From Thalassotalea sp. 1_MG-2023 (lineage in GTDB: Bacteria; Pseudomonadota; Gammaproteobacteria; Enterobacterales; Alteromonadaceae): a stretch of DNA of 57,076 nt. A program made the translations under genes and the position numbers. This document shows positions 10,395 through 19,444 of this stretch, one piece after another; position 1 is the stretch's first letter; every line of letters begins with the position of its first letter. The notes below the pieces were generated by a model. The model had not been told where the DNA came from. It saw nothing but the letters and a program-made list of their open reading frames with translations, and did not search any database. The DNA is taken from positions 1-57,076 of the forward strand of contig NZ_JAUOPD010000022.1 of NCBI RefSeq assembly GCF_030546745.1, given 5' to 3'.

Positions 10395-10806
10395 GTTTAA
10401 ATTTTGAGCAACAGTATAAAATTCACACTTGAAAACCGAATTTTGCACAACTTAAATTAGTAACACTTCAACTTCCATATTAATAATGTCTTTTGTTTTC
10501 AAACAAGTAACACAAATGTAAGCAGCACTTATTTCAGTAATCATTTATCACTAAAAACAATTAGTACAATAAGTAATTTATAAATAACAATAGTAAATAA
10601 AGAGCGGTTACCGTTGTAAATGAGTAAATAATGTCAACTAAATGTGATTTTGCTTAGATCCTCTAAGCAAAGGTGGGAAGACAGTAAATCAATACATCTC
10701 TACATTAAAGTGTTATATACAGTACTTGCATGTCCTAACAACAATATAACAAACCCATTCAGCCTGCATAAAGTCATGTAATTATTTGAAAAGTTATAGA
10801 TTGGAA

Positions 10807-10838
10807 TAAAAAAGTGGCTATGCAAAGTACATAGCCAC
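10807..10838 (-). terminator. rho-independent terminator of rimO
   Basis: Perfect 9-base-pair stem GTGGCTATG (10814-10822) / CATAGCCAC (10830-10838) with a 7-base loop. On the minus strand it is followed directly by TTTTTT. It lies about 85 bases past the rimO stop. Confidence 0.85.
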
Positions 10839-10922
10839 AGTTGTTTTAGTTAGAATAGCGAATGTTCTGTCTGTGCATTTGTTATATTTCCCCTTAAGCT
10901 TAAAGGGCACACTGGCTTTATA

Positions 10923-12368
10923 TTAATCGTCTACGCGAACGCCCCAAACATCGTGTTCATCAGCGTGAATGATTTGCACCCAAAGTTGGTCGCCAGGTTC
11001 AGCGTCATAATCATCAGACAGATACACTTTACCGTCAATCTCTGGTGCATCCATGTAAGAACGTCCTACAATTCCTAAGTCATTCACTTCATCAACAAGT
11101 ATTAAATACTCTTGACCAATACGCGCTTGTAACTTCTCGGCGCTGATCCTTGCTTGAACCGCCATAAAACGTTGTAAGCGTTCTTCCATCACTTCTTCAG
11201 AAACATGATCAGGCAAATTATTCGCCGTAGCACCTTCAACCGGAGAGTATTTAAAACAACCGACACGGTCTAATTGCGCTTCAACTAAAAAGTCTAATAA
11301 TTCTTGAAACTCTTCTTCAGTTTCACCAGGAAAACCAACGATGAAGGTTGAACGAATAACTAATTCAGGACAAATTTCTCGCCATTTTTTTATACGTTCA
11401 AGCACACGATCAGAACTACCAGGACGTTTCATTAACTTTAAGATACGCTTATTAGCATGTTGGAACGGAATATCTAAATACGGGAGTATTTTCCCTTCGG
11501 CCATTAAGGGGATAATTTTATCGACATGTGGATAAGGGTAAACATAATGCAAGCGCACCCAAACGCCCTGCTTTGCTAACTCTTCACAAAGTTGCTGCAT
11601 ATGTGTTTTAACCGGCATTCCTTCATAGAAATCAAGTTTATGTTTAACATCAACACCATAGGCAGATGTGTCTTGCGAAATTACCAATAATTCTTTAACG
11701 CCGGCATTCACCAGTCGGCTTGCTTCACCTAACACATCACCAACTGGACGAGAGTCTAAATCACCGCGCATAGAAGGAATAATGCAAAACGTACAACGAT
11801 GATTACAGCCTTCAGATATTTTTAAATAAGCAAAATGTTTAGGGGTAAGCTTTACGCCTTGATCAGGAATTAAATCAACGAACGGGTTATGTTTCGGTTT
11901 TTCCAAATGTTCATGAACTTGGGTTAGCACTTCATCGTATGCATGTGGACCAGTTACCCCCAATACATTCGGATGCAATTCAATAATTTCATCTTTCTTT
12001 GCACCTAAACACCCTGTCACTAGCACTTTACCGTTTTCTTTAAGCGCTTCACCAATGGTATCTAAAGATTCCTGTACCGCTGAATCGATAAAGCCACAGG
12101 TATTCACAATCACCATATCGGCGTCGTTATAACTTGGTACTACGTCATAACCTTCGGTACGCAATTGCGTTAATATGCGTTCGGAATCTACAAGGTTCTT
12201 AGGACAGCCTAACGATACAAAACCAATGCGCGAGCCTTGCGTTTTACTATGATCAATATGACTAGCTTGCTCTTCTATCACCTTATTTGGTGTGTTTAAG
12301 GTAGTTGTTTCTTTTGCTATATCAATAGCTTGAGAAGAATTACTTGGATCAAATTGTTGAACAGTCAT
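10923..12368 (-). CDS. rimO: ribosomal protein uS12 methylthiotransferase RimO
   Basis: Radical SAM enzyme that beta-methylthiolates the conserved aspartate of ribosomal protein S12. The N-terminal methylthiotransferase domain begins at [17 protein letters not shown] (about residue 48). The cluster motif is C188, C192 and C195 (GCNHRCTFC), and a TRAM domain is at the C-terminus. The protein is 481 residues, about 40 longer than E. coli RimO because of a polar N-terminal extension. The first ATG has AAGG 6 bases upstream, so the extension is probably real. Single gene with its own terminator. Confidence 0.96.
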   Translation of the reverse strand: MTVQQFDPSNSSQAIDIAKETTTLNTPNKVIEEQASHIDHSKTQGSRIGFVSLGCPKNLVDSERILTQLRTEGYDVVPSYNDADMVIVNTCGFIDSAVQESLDTIGEALKENGKVLVTGCLGAKKDEIIELHPNVLGVTGPHAYDEVLTQVHEHLEKPKHNPFVDLIPDQGVKLTPKHFAYLKISEGCNHRCTFCIIPSMRGDLDSRPVGDVLGEASRLVNAGVKELLVISQDTSAYGVDVKHKLDFYEGMPVKTHMQQLCEELAKQGVWVRLHYVYPYPHVDKIIPLMAEGKILPYLDIPFQHANKRILKLMKRPGSSDRVLERIKKWREICPELVIRSTFIVGFPGETEEEFQELLDFLVEAQLDRVGCFKYSPVEGATANNLPDHVSEEVMEERLQRFMAVQARISAEKLQARIGQEYLILVDEVNDLGIVGRSYMDAPEIDGKVYLSDDYDAEPGDQLWVQIIHADEHDVWGVRVDD

Positions 12369-12541
12369 AAAACGCCTTGTATAAAACAGCAGTAATCAAT
12401 AAAAATCACAGATGATTTTGGGTGCGCGAATTATACAGGATTCACTGGTGATAGTGAATTAAAGTGCCTATCTGGATATTTATATACTTAAAGTGAGTTT
12501 CAAATGCCTCGCTCTAAGAACTTCTACGTGCTTTAACGCTA

Positions 12542-13066
12542 TTAATCGGTTCTAATTTTAAGGCGGTTATTCGTATCTCTACTATTTCTAATAAGTTCAT
12601 CACCTTTATTAATACCAGACGATTTCGCTAACCGATCATAAAGAACAACATTCGCTGTTGCAGCTAAATTTAAGCAATCTTTTGTCGGTATATAAACAAC
12701 ATGATCAGCTTGATCAATGAGCGACTGGCTAATAGAACCATCTTCGGGGCCAAAAATGTACAAAGCGCGATCTGGGTGAGAAAACTCCGTCAGTGACGTT
12801 GCACCAAGGCACAGCTCAACACATACAACTTCCATATTTTCGGATTTTTTACTGATCAAGCAGTCTACTTGAGTAAAAGGAATTTTATTTCTGGATTTAT
12901 GTGTATCGGTATTGGTTTTTACTTCATATTGGGCAGCCCGCGCATAACGGGTACCCGTGTATAATACTTCGTTTGCATTAAAGCACCCTGCTGCCCGCAT
13001 TATTGTGCCGACATTACTTGGCCCTTTAGGGTTAACTAGGCCGATTATTACCTTTGACTGACTCAT
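12542..13066 (-). CDS. SpoU/TrmH-family RNA 2-prime-O-methyltransferase
   Basis: SPOUT-class RNA methyltransferase. Motif 1 is NPKGPSNVGTIMRAAGCF with the conserved N and R; motif 2 is YIFGPEDGSIS; motif 3 is PTKDCLNLAATANVVLYDR, which forms the knot that binds SAM. I place the start at MSQSKVIIG (13066) because family members begin there. The frame stays open to an ATG at 13144, but those 26 residues do not look like the family. Neither start has a good ribosome site. The target RNA cannot be told from sequence. Single gene upstream of nothing obvious. Confidence 0.85.
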   Translation of the reverse strand: MSQSKVIIGLVNPKGPSNVGTIMRAAGCFNANEVLYTGTRYARAAQYEVKTNTDTHKSRNKIPFTQVDCLISKKSENMEVVCVELCLGATSLTEFSHPDRALYIFGPEDGSISQSLIDQADHVVYIPTKDCLNLAATANVVLYDRLAKSSGINKGDELIRNSRDTNNRLKIRTD

Positions 13067-13278
13067 TTTATGAAGTTGATATTTAGGATCTGTTGATATT
13101 TCAAGATTAAATTTTGTTCGAACTAAACGCTTTTTGGTTAGCATACCTTAAAAAATGCTCTAGTAATAACACTAGAACACTAAATAACAATTTTACCTCG
13201 CTATCGGTAGAACGATAAGTGATAAAACAATGCATTTATTAAGCAAAGCTGATAACAGCAAGTTGATAGATATAACAA

Positions 13279-14460
13279 TTAACGTTTAGCTTTCGGTACA
13301 TAGTTTAAAACCGATATTGGAACGGTTTTTTTAACCGGAAACTCATCAAAAGTTTTCCGCGCAAGAACGTGCCCTAACCGACTTTCAATGGCACAAAGTT
13401 CACGAAAATTATCTTTTGATACTAAAGAAATAGCTTCGCCTCTTGCACCGGCTCGACCAGTTCGGCCTATTCTATGAATATATTCATCAGCTTGCGCTGG
13501 TAAATCGTAATTAATAACGCGTGTTAAATTACCAATGTCGATTCCTCGAGCAGCGATTCCTGTAGCGACCAACATTTGTATTTTACCGGCTTTAAAATCA
13601 GCTAAAATTTTCTCTCGTATTGCTTGCGTTCTACCACTATGAATACACTCAGCTTTAATATCACGTTTTGCCAATTGACTCACTAACTTAGCAGCACCAT
13701 GCTTTGTTTCAATAAAAATAAGCGCTTGTTGCCATTGATACGTTTGAATTAAATGACTCAATAGCGCTGACTTTTTATCTTTATCTACTGTCACCAGCCA
13801 TTGTGTTATTTTAGGTTTAGCGGTTTTATTTGACTCAATCGTGATTTCTGTCGGGTTTTCCATACTTCGCTTTGCTAAGCAGCGAATTTCATCAGAGATT
13901 GTTGCAGAAAAAAGTAAATTTTGTCGTTGTGTAGGTAACCGTTCAATGATTTTGTTAATATCATCAATAAAGCCCATATCAAGCATGCGGTCAGCTTCGT
14001 CAATGACTAACATGGTCAATTCATCAAAATGAAAAGCGCGCTGGTGCGCCATATCTAGAAGTCTACCCGGTGTTGCCACCAGTATATCAACGCCCCAAAT
14101 TAATTGCTGTTTTTGCGTCTCAATATCTACACCACCATACATTGCCATGCTGGTTAGTGAAACATGCTTTGCATATTGTTGGATGCTTGCTTCTATTTGT
14201 ATCGCGAGCTCACGCGTAGGTGCTAAAATAAGTGCACGAATTCGTTTACCTCGTACCGATTTACCATTATCAAGCAGTGCTAACATTGGTAAAACAAAGC
14301 TCGCTGTTTTTCCAGTACCAGTATGAGCAGCAGCCACCACATTTTTGCCTGATAAGATAACAGGAATGGCTTTTTTTTGTATCGTTGTTGCTGTGTGGTA
14401 TCCCAGTTCATCAACGGCTTTAATAATTGATGCTGGTAATCCAAGTGTTGAAAATGACAT
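13279..14460 (-). CDS. rhlE: DEAD-box RNA helicase, RhlE type
   Basis: ATP-dependent RNA helicase. Motifs in order: Q motif near TTIQKKAIP, motif I AHTGTGKT, Ia PTRELA, Ib TPGRLLD, II VIDEADRMLDMGF, III FSATI, IV ALIFIETKHGA, V VATGIAARGIDI, VI HRIGRTGRAG. The opening MSFSTLGL is RhlE-like. At 393 residues it has only a short C-terminal tail, shorter than many RhlE proteins. It lies 38 bases downstream of the ABC-F gene in the same direction, with no terminator seen between, so they may be co-transcribed. A cold-adapted lifestyle would fit several DEAD-box genes (see also dbpA). Confidence 0.92.
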   Translation of the reverse strand: MSFSTLGLPASIIKAVDELGYHTATTIQKKAIPVILSGKNVVAAAHTGTGKTASFVLPMLALLDNGKSVRGKRIRALILAPTRELAIQIEASIQQYAKHVSLTSMAMYGGVDIETQKQQLIWGVDILVATPGRLLDMAHQRAFHFDELTMLVIDEADRMLDMGFIDDINKIIERLPTQRQNLLFSATISDEIRCLAKRSMENPTEITIESNKTAKPKITQWLVTVDKDKKSALLSHLIQTYQWQQALIFIETKHGAAKLVSQLAKRDIKAECIHSGRTQAIREKILADFKAGKIQMLVATGIAARGIDIGNLTRVINYDLPAQADEYIHRIGRTGRAGARGEAISLVSKDNFRELCAIESRLGHVLARKTFDEFPVKKTVPISVLNYVPKAKR

Positions 14461-14498
14461 ACTTTACCTTTACCCCGCCTAAACTAGCCAAACACCGT

Positions 14499-16136
14499 TT
14501 ATGCAATGAACTGCTTACTGTCGTTGGCCATCATACTTTTAGCATGAAGTTCCTGCTCGCTGGGCAAGTATTCATCCAAAGAACCTTGAAAGTTAATAAT
14601 TTTTTTATCTTTAATATCAATGATCCGTGTAGCTAAACTTGAGACAAATGCTCGGTCATGACTGACAAAAATCAGCGTGCCTTCAAACGCTTTCAACGCA
14701 TTATTAAGCGCATCGATAGCTTCAATATCCATATGGTTTGTTGGCTCGTCCATGATCAATACATTAATATCTTGCATCATCAACATGCCAAAAAGTAAGC
14801 GGTTTTTTTCGCCGCCTGAACAGTTGCGGGCTTTTTTATTGGCGTCGTCTTCAGTAAAAAGTAAACGCCCTAACATACCACGAACCATTAAATCATTATG
14901 ACATGGTCTACGCCACTGAGACATCCAATCCATCAAGGTTAAATCATTATCAAAAAAGTGACCGCTATCTTGAGGACAATACCCTACTGAGGCATTTTCA
15001 GACCATTTCACAACACCGGCTTTTGGGGTGATTTCATTCATTAAACAGCGTAGAAAGGTGGTTTTACCTACACCGTTTTCTCCGATAACTGCGAGTTTTG
15101 CGCCCGCTTCTAATAATAAATCACCCTGTTCAAACAACATTTCATTATCAAAACTATGTGAAAGGTTTTCGAGCTCTAACGCTTGTCGGTGCATTTTTTT
15201 GCCCGATGTAAAAGCGAGATTTGGTGTGATACGACTTGAAGATTTAACTTCATCTAGTTTAATTTTGTCCATTTTCTTAGCACGAGAACTGGCTTGTTTG
15301 GCTTTAGATGCATTAGCACCAAATCGATTAACAAAATCTTGTAGTTCTTCAATTTCAGCTGCTTTCTTGGCATTTCCTGCTAATAATTGTTCTCGTAATA
15401 AACTAGATTGCGCGAGAAAGTATTCATAATTACCGGGATAAATGCGTAATTCACCATAATCTATATCTGCCATATGCGTACAAACTGCATTTAGAAAATG
15501 TCGATCATGGGAAATAATAATCATGGTACATTTGCGTTTATTTAGCTCGCCCTCTAACCAGTTAATCGTATGAATATCTAGGTTGTTGGTAGGTTCATCT
15601 AGCAATAAAATATCTGGGTTAGCAAACAATGCTTGGGCCAGCAAAACTCGAAGCTTCCAGCCCGGTGCAACCTGCTCCATTAAACCATAATGTAATGATT
15701 CTTCTATGCCTGCTTCTAATAAAATTTCACCGGCTCTGCTTTCAGCACTATATCCGTCCATTTCTGCAAACTGGCTTTCTAGATCACCAACACGCATGCC
15801 GTCTGCTTCGCTCATGTGCTCCTGTGCATAAATGGCATCTCTTTCTTGTTTTATTTTCCATAAAGCGACATCTCCCATGATCACAGTATCAATGACACTG
15901 TATTGCTCAAAAGCGAATTGATCTTGGCTTAAAGTACCTACTTTGTTGCCTGAAGCCACTGAAACATTACCCGATGTAGGCGTTAACTCACCGCTAAGAA
16001 TTTTCATAAAAGTTGATTTTCCACAACCATTAGCACCGATCAAACCGTAACGGTTGCCGTTGCCAAATTTAGCAGAAATATTTTCAAATAACGGCTCGGC
16101 GCCAAATTGCATGGTAATATTTGATGTAGTGATCAA
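14499..16136 (-). CDS. ybiT: ABC-F family ATPase YbiT
   Basis: Soluble ATPase with two ABC cassettes, of the ABC-F class that acts on ribosomes rather than in transport. First cassette: Walker [15 protein letters not shown]-region equivalent [14 protein letters not shown], Walker [13 protein letters not shown]. Linker is Lys/Arg-rich (about residues 245-320). Second cassette: Walker [10 protein letters not shown], signature CSGGEKNR, Walker [12 protein letters not shown]. Start: a TTG at 16136 (protein begins [12 protein letters not shown]), with AGGAAG 6 bases upstream, gives 545 residues and matches the E. coli N-terminus. A further 33 codons stay open upstream but look like leader. Confidence 0.92.
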   Translation of the reverse strand: MITTSNITMQFGAEPLFENISAKFGNGNRYGLIGANGCGKSTFMKILSGELTPTSGNVSVASGNKVGTLSQDQFAFEQYSVIDTVIMGDVALWKIKQERDAIYAQEHMSEADGMRVGDLESQFAEMDGYSAESRAGEILLEAGIEESLHYGLMEQVAPGWKLRVLLAQALFANPDILLLDEPTNNLDIHTINWLEGELNKRKCTMIIISHDRHFLNAVCTHMADIDYGELRIYPGNYEYFLAQSSLLREQLLAGNAKKAAEIEELQDFVNRFGANASKAKQASSRAKKMDKIKLDEVKSSSRITPNLAFTSGKKMHRQALELENLSHSFDNEMLFEQGDLLLEAGAKLAVIGENGVGKTTFLRCLMNEITPKAGVVKWSENASVGYCPQDSGHFFDNDLTLMDWMSQWRRPCHNDLMVRGMLGRLLFTEDDANKKARNCSGGEKNRLLFGMLMMQDINVLIMDEPTNHMDIEAIDALNNALKAFEGTLIFVSHDRAFVSSLATRIIDIKDKKIINFQGSLDEYLPSEQELHAKSMMANDSKQFIA

Positions 16137-16301
16137 AAGGAACTTCCTAGAATAAACGAATAGAATTGAACGGCAGGCTGTAGATAAAAACGATAAACAA
16201 AGAACATGCTGACTCAAAATAATAAGGTCGCGCATTATACAGCATTAAACGCTTTCACCCTATTATTTTGCACCTTTTATTACCGTTTTTAGCTAAAACT
16301 C

Positions 16302-16322
16302 ATAAATGGGGTCAGGTACATT
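16302..16322 (+). repeat. 21-base direct repeat, copy 1
   Basis: Contains AAATGGGGTCAGGTACATT and is identical over 21 bases to a copy at 19249-19269 in the same orientation. Such GGGGTCAG-type words recur between genes in marine gammaproteobacteria, and I recall them near RAYT/IS200-type transposases; that link is from memory. Confidence 0.85.
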
Positions 16323-16353
16323 AATCATCGTAGCGATGACTTCATTACTGCAA

Positions 16354-17292
16354 CTAAAGCTGTTTTGTTAGTTCTGCTATATGTTCTAAATTAGCTTTAT
16401 TGCTAAAGTTTGAAGTTCTGTAAACCACTTGATCATTCTTCAGCAAGATTAATGTAGGGTACTGTTTAACGTTATATTGATGAAATAAATGATTACTTTT
16501 ATCAATTTTGATCAAATGTTTAATGTTATATTTTTTCTTGTATTCTTCTAAATCAGCTTTGCCTGTCCATAATCGTGAAACAATTCCGTGCCAATTAATC
16601 TTGGTAAACTTTTGAGAAAGCTGGTTCATATTTTTTTGTCCATCGATGCAGTTTTTAGATACTTCAGGACGAGTTTCAACAAGGTACCAATCACACCATG
16701 TTGCGGTAAAATATAACGCGTGTAATTGGCCATTGTCAGCGTCAATATCAATACTAATTTCAGTATTTTTAATGTTGTCCGAGGGTAGTTGCACTAAAGA
16801 TGCTGATTGCGACAATAACGATAATTTATTATCAAGAGATTCATTTGCTTGGTGACCTACATGCACTAAATTCATTTGTTTATCAAAGAGTAAATGATAT
16901 GGCGTACCAACAAAATTAAAGGCTTTAGCCAAATCACCGCTATCATCTATGGCTGTAGGCATTGTTAACGAAAACTTATCTATTAACGCTTTAACAGAGG
17001 CTTCATCATCATGTATTCCCAGATTAATTCCAATGGTTTTAATTGATGTGTTGTATTGTTGTTGAACATGTTGAAAGTGTGGCATTTCTTTCAAACACGG
17101 CTGACACCAAGTGGCCCAAAACTTTAAATACACAGCCTGTTTATCTTTATAGTCGATTAATGATATTTGCTCTCCAGATAATAGCGTTATCGGCATGTTC
17201 AATAATTTATCAGCCAAATTACTCGACCAAACGTTAAAGGCACTCAACATGAAAAATGACAAAAGAACTAACGTCAGACAATGTTTTCGCAT
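16354..17292 (-). CDS. periplasmic double thioredoxin-fold protein (TlpA-like)
   Basis: Exported redox protein with a signal peptide (about residues 1-23). Domain 1 (about 30-160) is TlpA/ResA-like with the active site WATWCQPC and a cis-proline loop VGTPYHL. Domain 2 (about 190-305) looks like a second thioredoxin fold: it begins ATWCDWY and has its own cis-proline loop QYPTLILL. It has lost the second cysteine of CxxC; the next cysteine is 16 residues on. A strong AAGGAG site precedes the ATG. It is the last gene of a minus-strand set with two small membrane proteins, 32-39 bases apart. Likely role: thiol-disulfide exchange for a membrane or periplasmic partner; substrate unknown. Confidence 0.8.
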   Translation of the reverse strand: MRKHCLTLVLLSFFMLSAFNVWSSNLADKLLNMPITLLSGEQISLIDYKDKQAVYLKFWATWCQPCLKEMPHFQHVQQQYNTSIKTIGINLGIHDDEASVKALIDKFSLTMPTAIDDSGDLAKAFNFVGTPYHLLFDKQMNLVHVGHQANESLDNKLSLLSQSASLVQLPSDNIKNTEISIDIDADNGQLHALYFTATWCDWYLVETRPEVSKNCIDGQKNMNQLSQKFTKINWHGIVSRLWTGKADLEEYKKKYNIKHLIKIDKSNHLFHQYNVKQYPTLILLKNDQVVYRTSNFSNKANLEHIAELTKQL

Positions 17293-17330
17293 TGACTTCT
17301 CCTTACTTGTAAAAATAAAAATATTGAGAG

Positions 17331-17705
17331 TTAAACCAGTAAACTAGCTAAACCGACCAAAGACACTAGAGAAAATAATGTCGTAGATGGAAATCTCAAC
17401 GGGTGAATTTTTCCTTTCATTGCCACTGCTACACTCAAACACGCAAAGCAGCTATTTAATAGCGTTAGGAAGATCACTAATTCAATTTTATCCGGATTTA
17501 ACGCAACAAAGGCATAACCACCAGACATCAAAAAGGTATAAATAGTGACGATATGCCAACAATAGTAATTCAACCATTTTGAAGCTAATGGCAACGTAGT
17601 ATCTTCCAATAGAGGTGTTGCAACCCTACTGCCACCAACAAAGGTATGAATGACAAAAGTAACACCACTGATTAACACTGCAATCCATAATAAATCAACT
17701 TGCAT
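17331..17705 (-). CDS. small four-helix membrane protein A of cassette
   Basis: 124 residues from the ATG at 17705 (GAGG 6 bases upstream; a TTG two codons earlier is less likely). Four hydrophobic segments lie at about 5-25, 45-65, 73-93 and 103-122. Histidines in FVIHTF, YCWHIVT and KGKIHPL match positions in the neighbouring 124-residue protein (IHS, WHLVT, KGKHPG), so the two are tandem paralogues. Family not recognised by name. It lies between its paralogue and the thioredoxin-like gene. Confidence 0.75.
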   Translation of the reverse strand: MQVDLLWIAVLISGVTFVIHTFVGGSRVATPLLEDTTLPLASKWLNYYCWHIVTIYTFLMSGGYAFVALNPDKIELVIFLTLLNSCFACLSVAVAMKGKIHPLRFPSTTLFSLVSLVGLASLLV

Positions 17706-17798
17706 CACCAACCTCTTTAAGCTTTTAAAATTGAATTAAATTCATAGTCTATAAAACTTTGCCTCATTATTATTCGCGTCAAAATAGTCAATTAACGT

Positions 17799-18173
17799 TT
17801 AAGACAACAATGTTAATACACTAATAAGCGTTAGTACTACCCAACCTGGGTGTTTACCTTTTGTTGCAAATAATACTAAAAGAGCACTGCAAAGCATGAT
17901 TGCGGCAATGTTATAAGTAATCATGCCAATGACATCTACATGAGAAGAGCTTGCAAAAGCAATGGTCCATAATATTGCACCTAATGACCAACCAAATAAC
18001 GTGACTAAATGCCAACTTGCCCACAATATTCTAAGTTGTCTAGCCGCGAGTAAACTGCCTCCCTGTGTAGGCACAACCGTTTTATGCCTAAGCTTTTTAA
18101 AAATAAGTAATTCACCTAAAATTGAATGTATTACCCCAAGTAAGATAGCAAAAACTCCTGCCGCAATAAGCAT
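17799..18173 (-). CDS. small four-helix membrane protein B of cassette
   Basis: 124 residues from the ATG at 18173, chosen because GAGGGA lies 6 bases upstream; an ATG at 18179 would abut that site. Four hydrophobic segments. Shared pattern with the downstream 124-residue paralogue: GVIHS near the N-terminus, WASWHLVT in the second helix, KGKHPG before the last helix. First gene of the minus-strand set, divergent from the LysR gene. A metal- or haem-binding role for the paired histidines is possible but only inferred. Confidence 0.75.
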   Translation of the reverse strand: MLIAAGVFAILLGVIHSILGELLIFKKLRHKTVVPTQGGSLLAARQLRILWASWHLVTLFGWSLGAILWTIAFASSSHVDVIGMITYNIAAIMLCSALLVLFATKGKHPGWVVLTLISVLTLLS

Positions 18174-18303
18174 GCACATTCCCTCGTATTAATATTTCAA
18201 ACGCTAAGTAATGAACTTGCCACTAGTATAACGGATAAATTATTTGCCAGAAGTGCCACTTGTTCATTATATTGATGAATATAATTCATATAAGGATAGT
18301 CAT
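18174..18303. promoter_or_regulatory. divergent regulatory region of cassette with LysR-type operator candidate
   Basis: A 130-base region between the LysR gene and the membrane-protein set. It contains the inverted repeat ATGAAT-ATA-ATTCAT (18275-18289), overlapped on its left by TTCAT-N7-ATGAA. This is the layout in which LysR regulators usually bind and control themselves and the opposite genes. Confidence 0.45.
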
Positions 18304-19233
18304 ATGGATAAGTTCAGAGCAATGACGCTTTTTGCAACCACGACTAAAACAGAAAACTTTACTGAAACAGCAAAACTACATGCAACTGATCCATCCACCG
18401 TCAGTAAAGCAATAAAGCGCCTTGAGGAGCAGCTCGGACTGCAATTGTTTAATCGCTCAACTAGGCAATTAAAGCTAACCTCTGCAGGTAGCCGTTATGC
18501 TCAAATGGTTGAAGAGTTATTGTTAAAGCTTAAAGCGCATGAAGAAGAATTACGACAAGATTCTCGCGATATCAAAGGCACATTAAAAATCAATCTGCCA
18601 GTATCTTACGGCCGCCAATACGTATTACCCATGTTGTGTGAGTTTAGAGAAGCTTATCCGCAATTACAGTTAGATATAAATTTTAGTGACGAATATGTGG
18701 ATATGATCAAAGAGTCAATTGATATCTCCATTAGAAGCGGCACCATAGCCGACAATCGACTTGTTGCTCAGAAACTCAGCCCGATCAAATTTGTACTTTG
18801 CATTGGCAGTAATGCAGATATTACGAATAATATTGAAATAACACAGGAATGTTTATCTTCTTATCCTTGGATACTGTTTCGATTTAAGCAAACAGGTAAA
18901 ACCATGCCAATTGATTTTAATTATAAGGGTAAGCGCATCTCCTTAGAGCCAACACAAAAAACAATAGTAGATGATGGTGAAGCAATGGCAGAGCTCTGCG
19001 CCGCAAACGCTGGTATTGCCTTGATGCCCCATTTCATTGCAAAACAATGGGTAAAAACAAATAAGGTAAAAATTATTGCAACACTGGATGAATCACAATC
19101 TGTAGCATCTGGAGTTTATATTATCTACGCCAAGCGTGAGCATTTACCGAAAAGAAGAAGAGTTTTTATCGACTTTGTGAAAGCTTACTTAGTAAAACTG
19201 GGGGAATCTCCTCGTAAAACTTGGCTAGATTAG
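18304..19233 (+). CDS. LysR-family transcriptional regulator
   Basis: DNA-binding regulator with an N-terminal winged helix-turn-helix at residues 3-62 (FTETAKLHATDPSTVSKAI is the helix-turn-helix) and a periplasmic-binding-protein-like effector domain from about 90 to 295. Start ATG at 18304 with AAGGA 8 bases upstream. The frame is open to a TTG at 18244, but those 20 residues precede the normal family start. It is divergent from the membrane/thioredoxin set and is the obvious candidate to control it. The effector is unknown. Confidence 0.9.
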   Translation: MDKFRAMTLFATTTKTENFTETAKLHATDPSTVSKAIKRLEEQLGLQLFNRSTRQLKLTSAGSRYAQMVEELLLKLKAHEEELRQDSRDIKGTLKINLPVSYGRQYVLPMLCEFREAYPQLQLDINFSDEYVDMIKESIDISIRSGTIADNRLVAQKLSPIKFVLCIGSNADITNNIEITQECLSSYPWILFRFKQTGKTMPIDFNYKGKRISLEPTQKTIVDDGEAMAELCAANAGIALMPHFIAKQWVKTNKVKIIATLDESQSVASGVYIIYAKREHLPKRRRVFIDFVKAYLVKLGESPRKTWLD

Positions 19234-19248
19234 CCTTCAAAACTACTG

Positions 19249-19269
19249 ATAAATGGGGTCAGGTACATT
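19249..19269 (+). repeat. 21-base direct repeat, copy 2
   Basis: Identical over 21 bases to the copy at 16302-16322, same orientation, 15 bases past the LysR stop. The two copies exactly bracket the four-gene cassette. Confidence 0.85.
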
Positions 19270-19340
19270 TTTACTTCTTGAAATTATCCATTGGCAAATA
19301 CGTTAAAATGCAAAAATACAGTAGTTTATTTAAGGTTGAT

Positions 19341-19374
19341 AAGTCTGGACGATTGCCACACGTCGTCCAGACTT
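19341..19374. terminator. hairpin between lysR and M1 peptidase gene
   Basis: Perfect 12-base-pair stem AAGTCTGGACGA / TCGTCCAGACTT with a 10-base loop, between two convergent genes. No strong T-run follows on either strand, so termination is likely but not certain. Confidence 0.55.
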
Positions 19375-19444
19375 TACTAATTTACTCGCCAAGCAGAAAG
19401 CCGTTTTTAATATTGCTCAATTAAGTTACCACTTATAATAAACG

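Larger units (their letters stand above)
9978..10922. other. 945-base AT-rich intergenic region
   Basis: It holds, from left to right: the proB leader with a small hairpin CGTAGC-AAAAA-GCTACG (10004-10020); a candidate small minus-strand gene (10210-10329) with its promoter (10366-10394); an 8-base-pair stem TTGCTTAG-ATCCT-CTAAGCAA (10650-10670) of unknown use; and the rimO terminator (10807-10838). No other convincing coding frame was seen on either strand. Confidence 0.7.

Noticed and set aside
10650-10670. 8-base-pair stem TTGCTTAG / CTAAGCAA as terminator or small RNA
   Set aside because: No T-run follows on either strand and no gene ends nearby; left as an unexplained hairpin.
16137-16235. 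N-terminal extension of the ABC-F protein
   Set aside because: The frame is open, but the encoded residues are unlike YbiT, and a TTG with AGGAAG 6 bases upstream at 16136 gives the family start.
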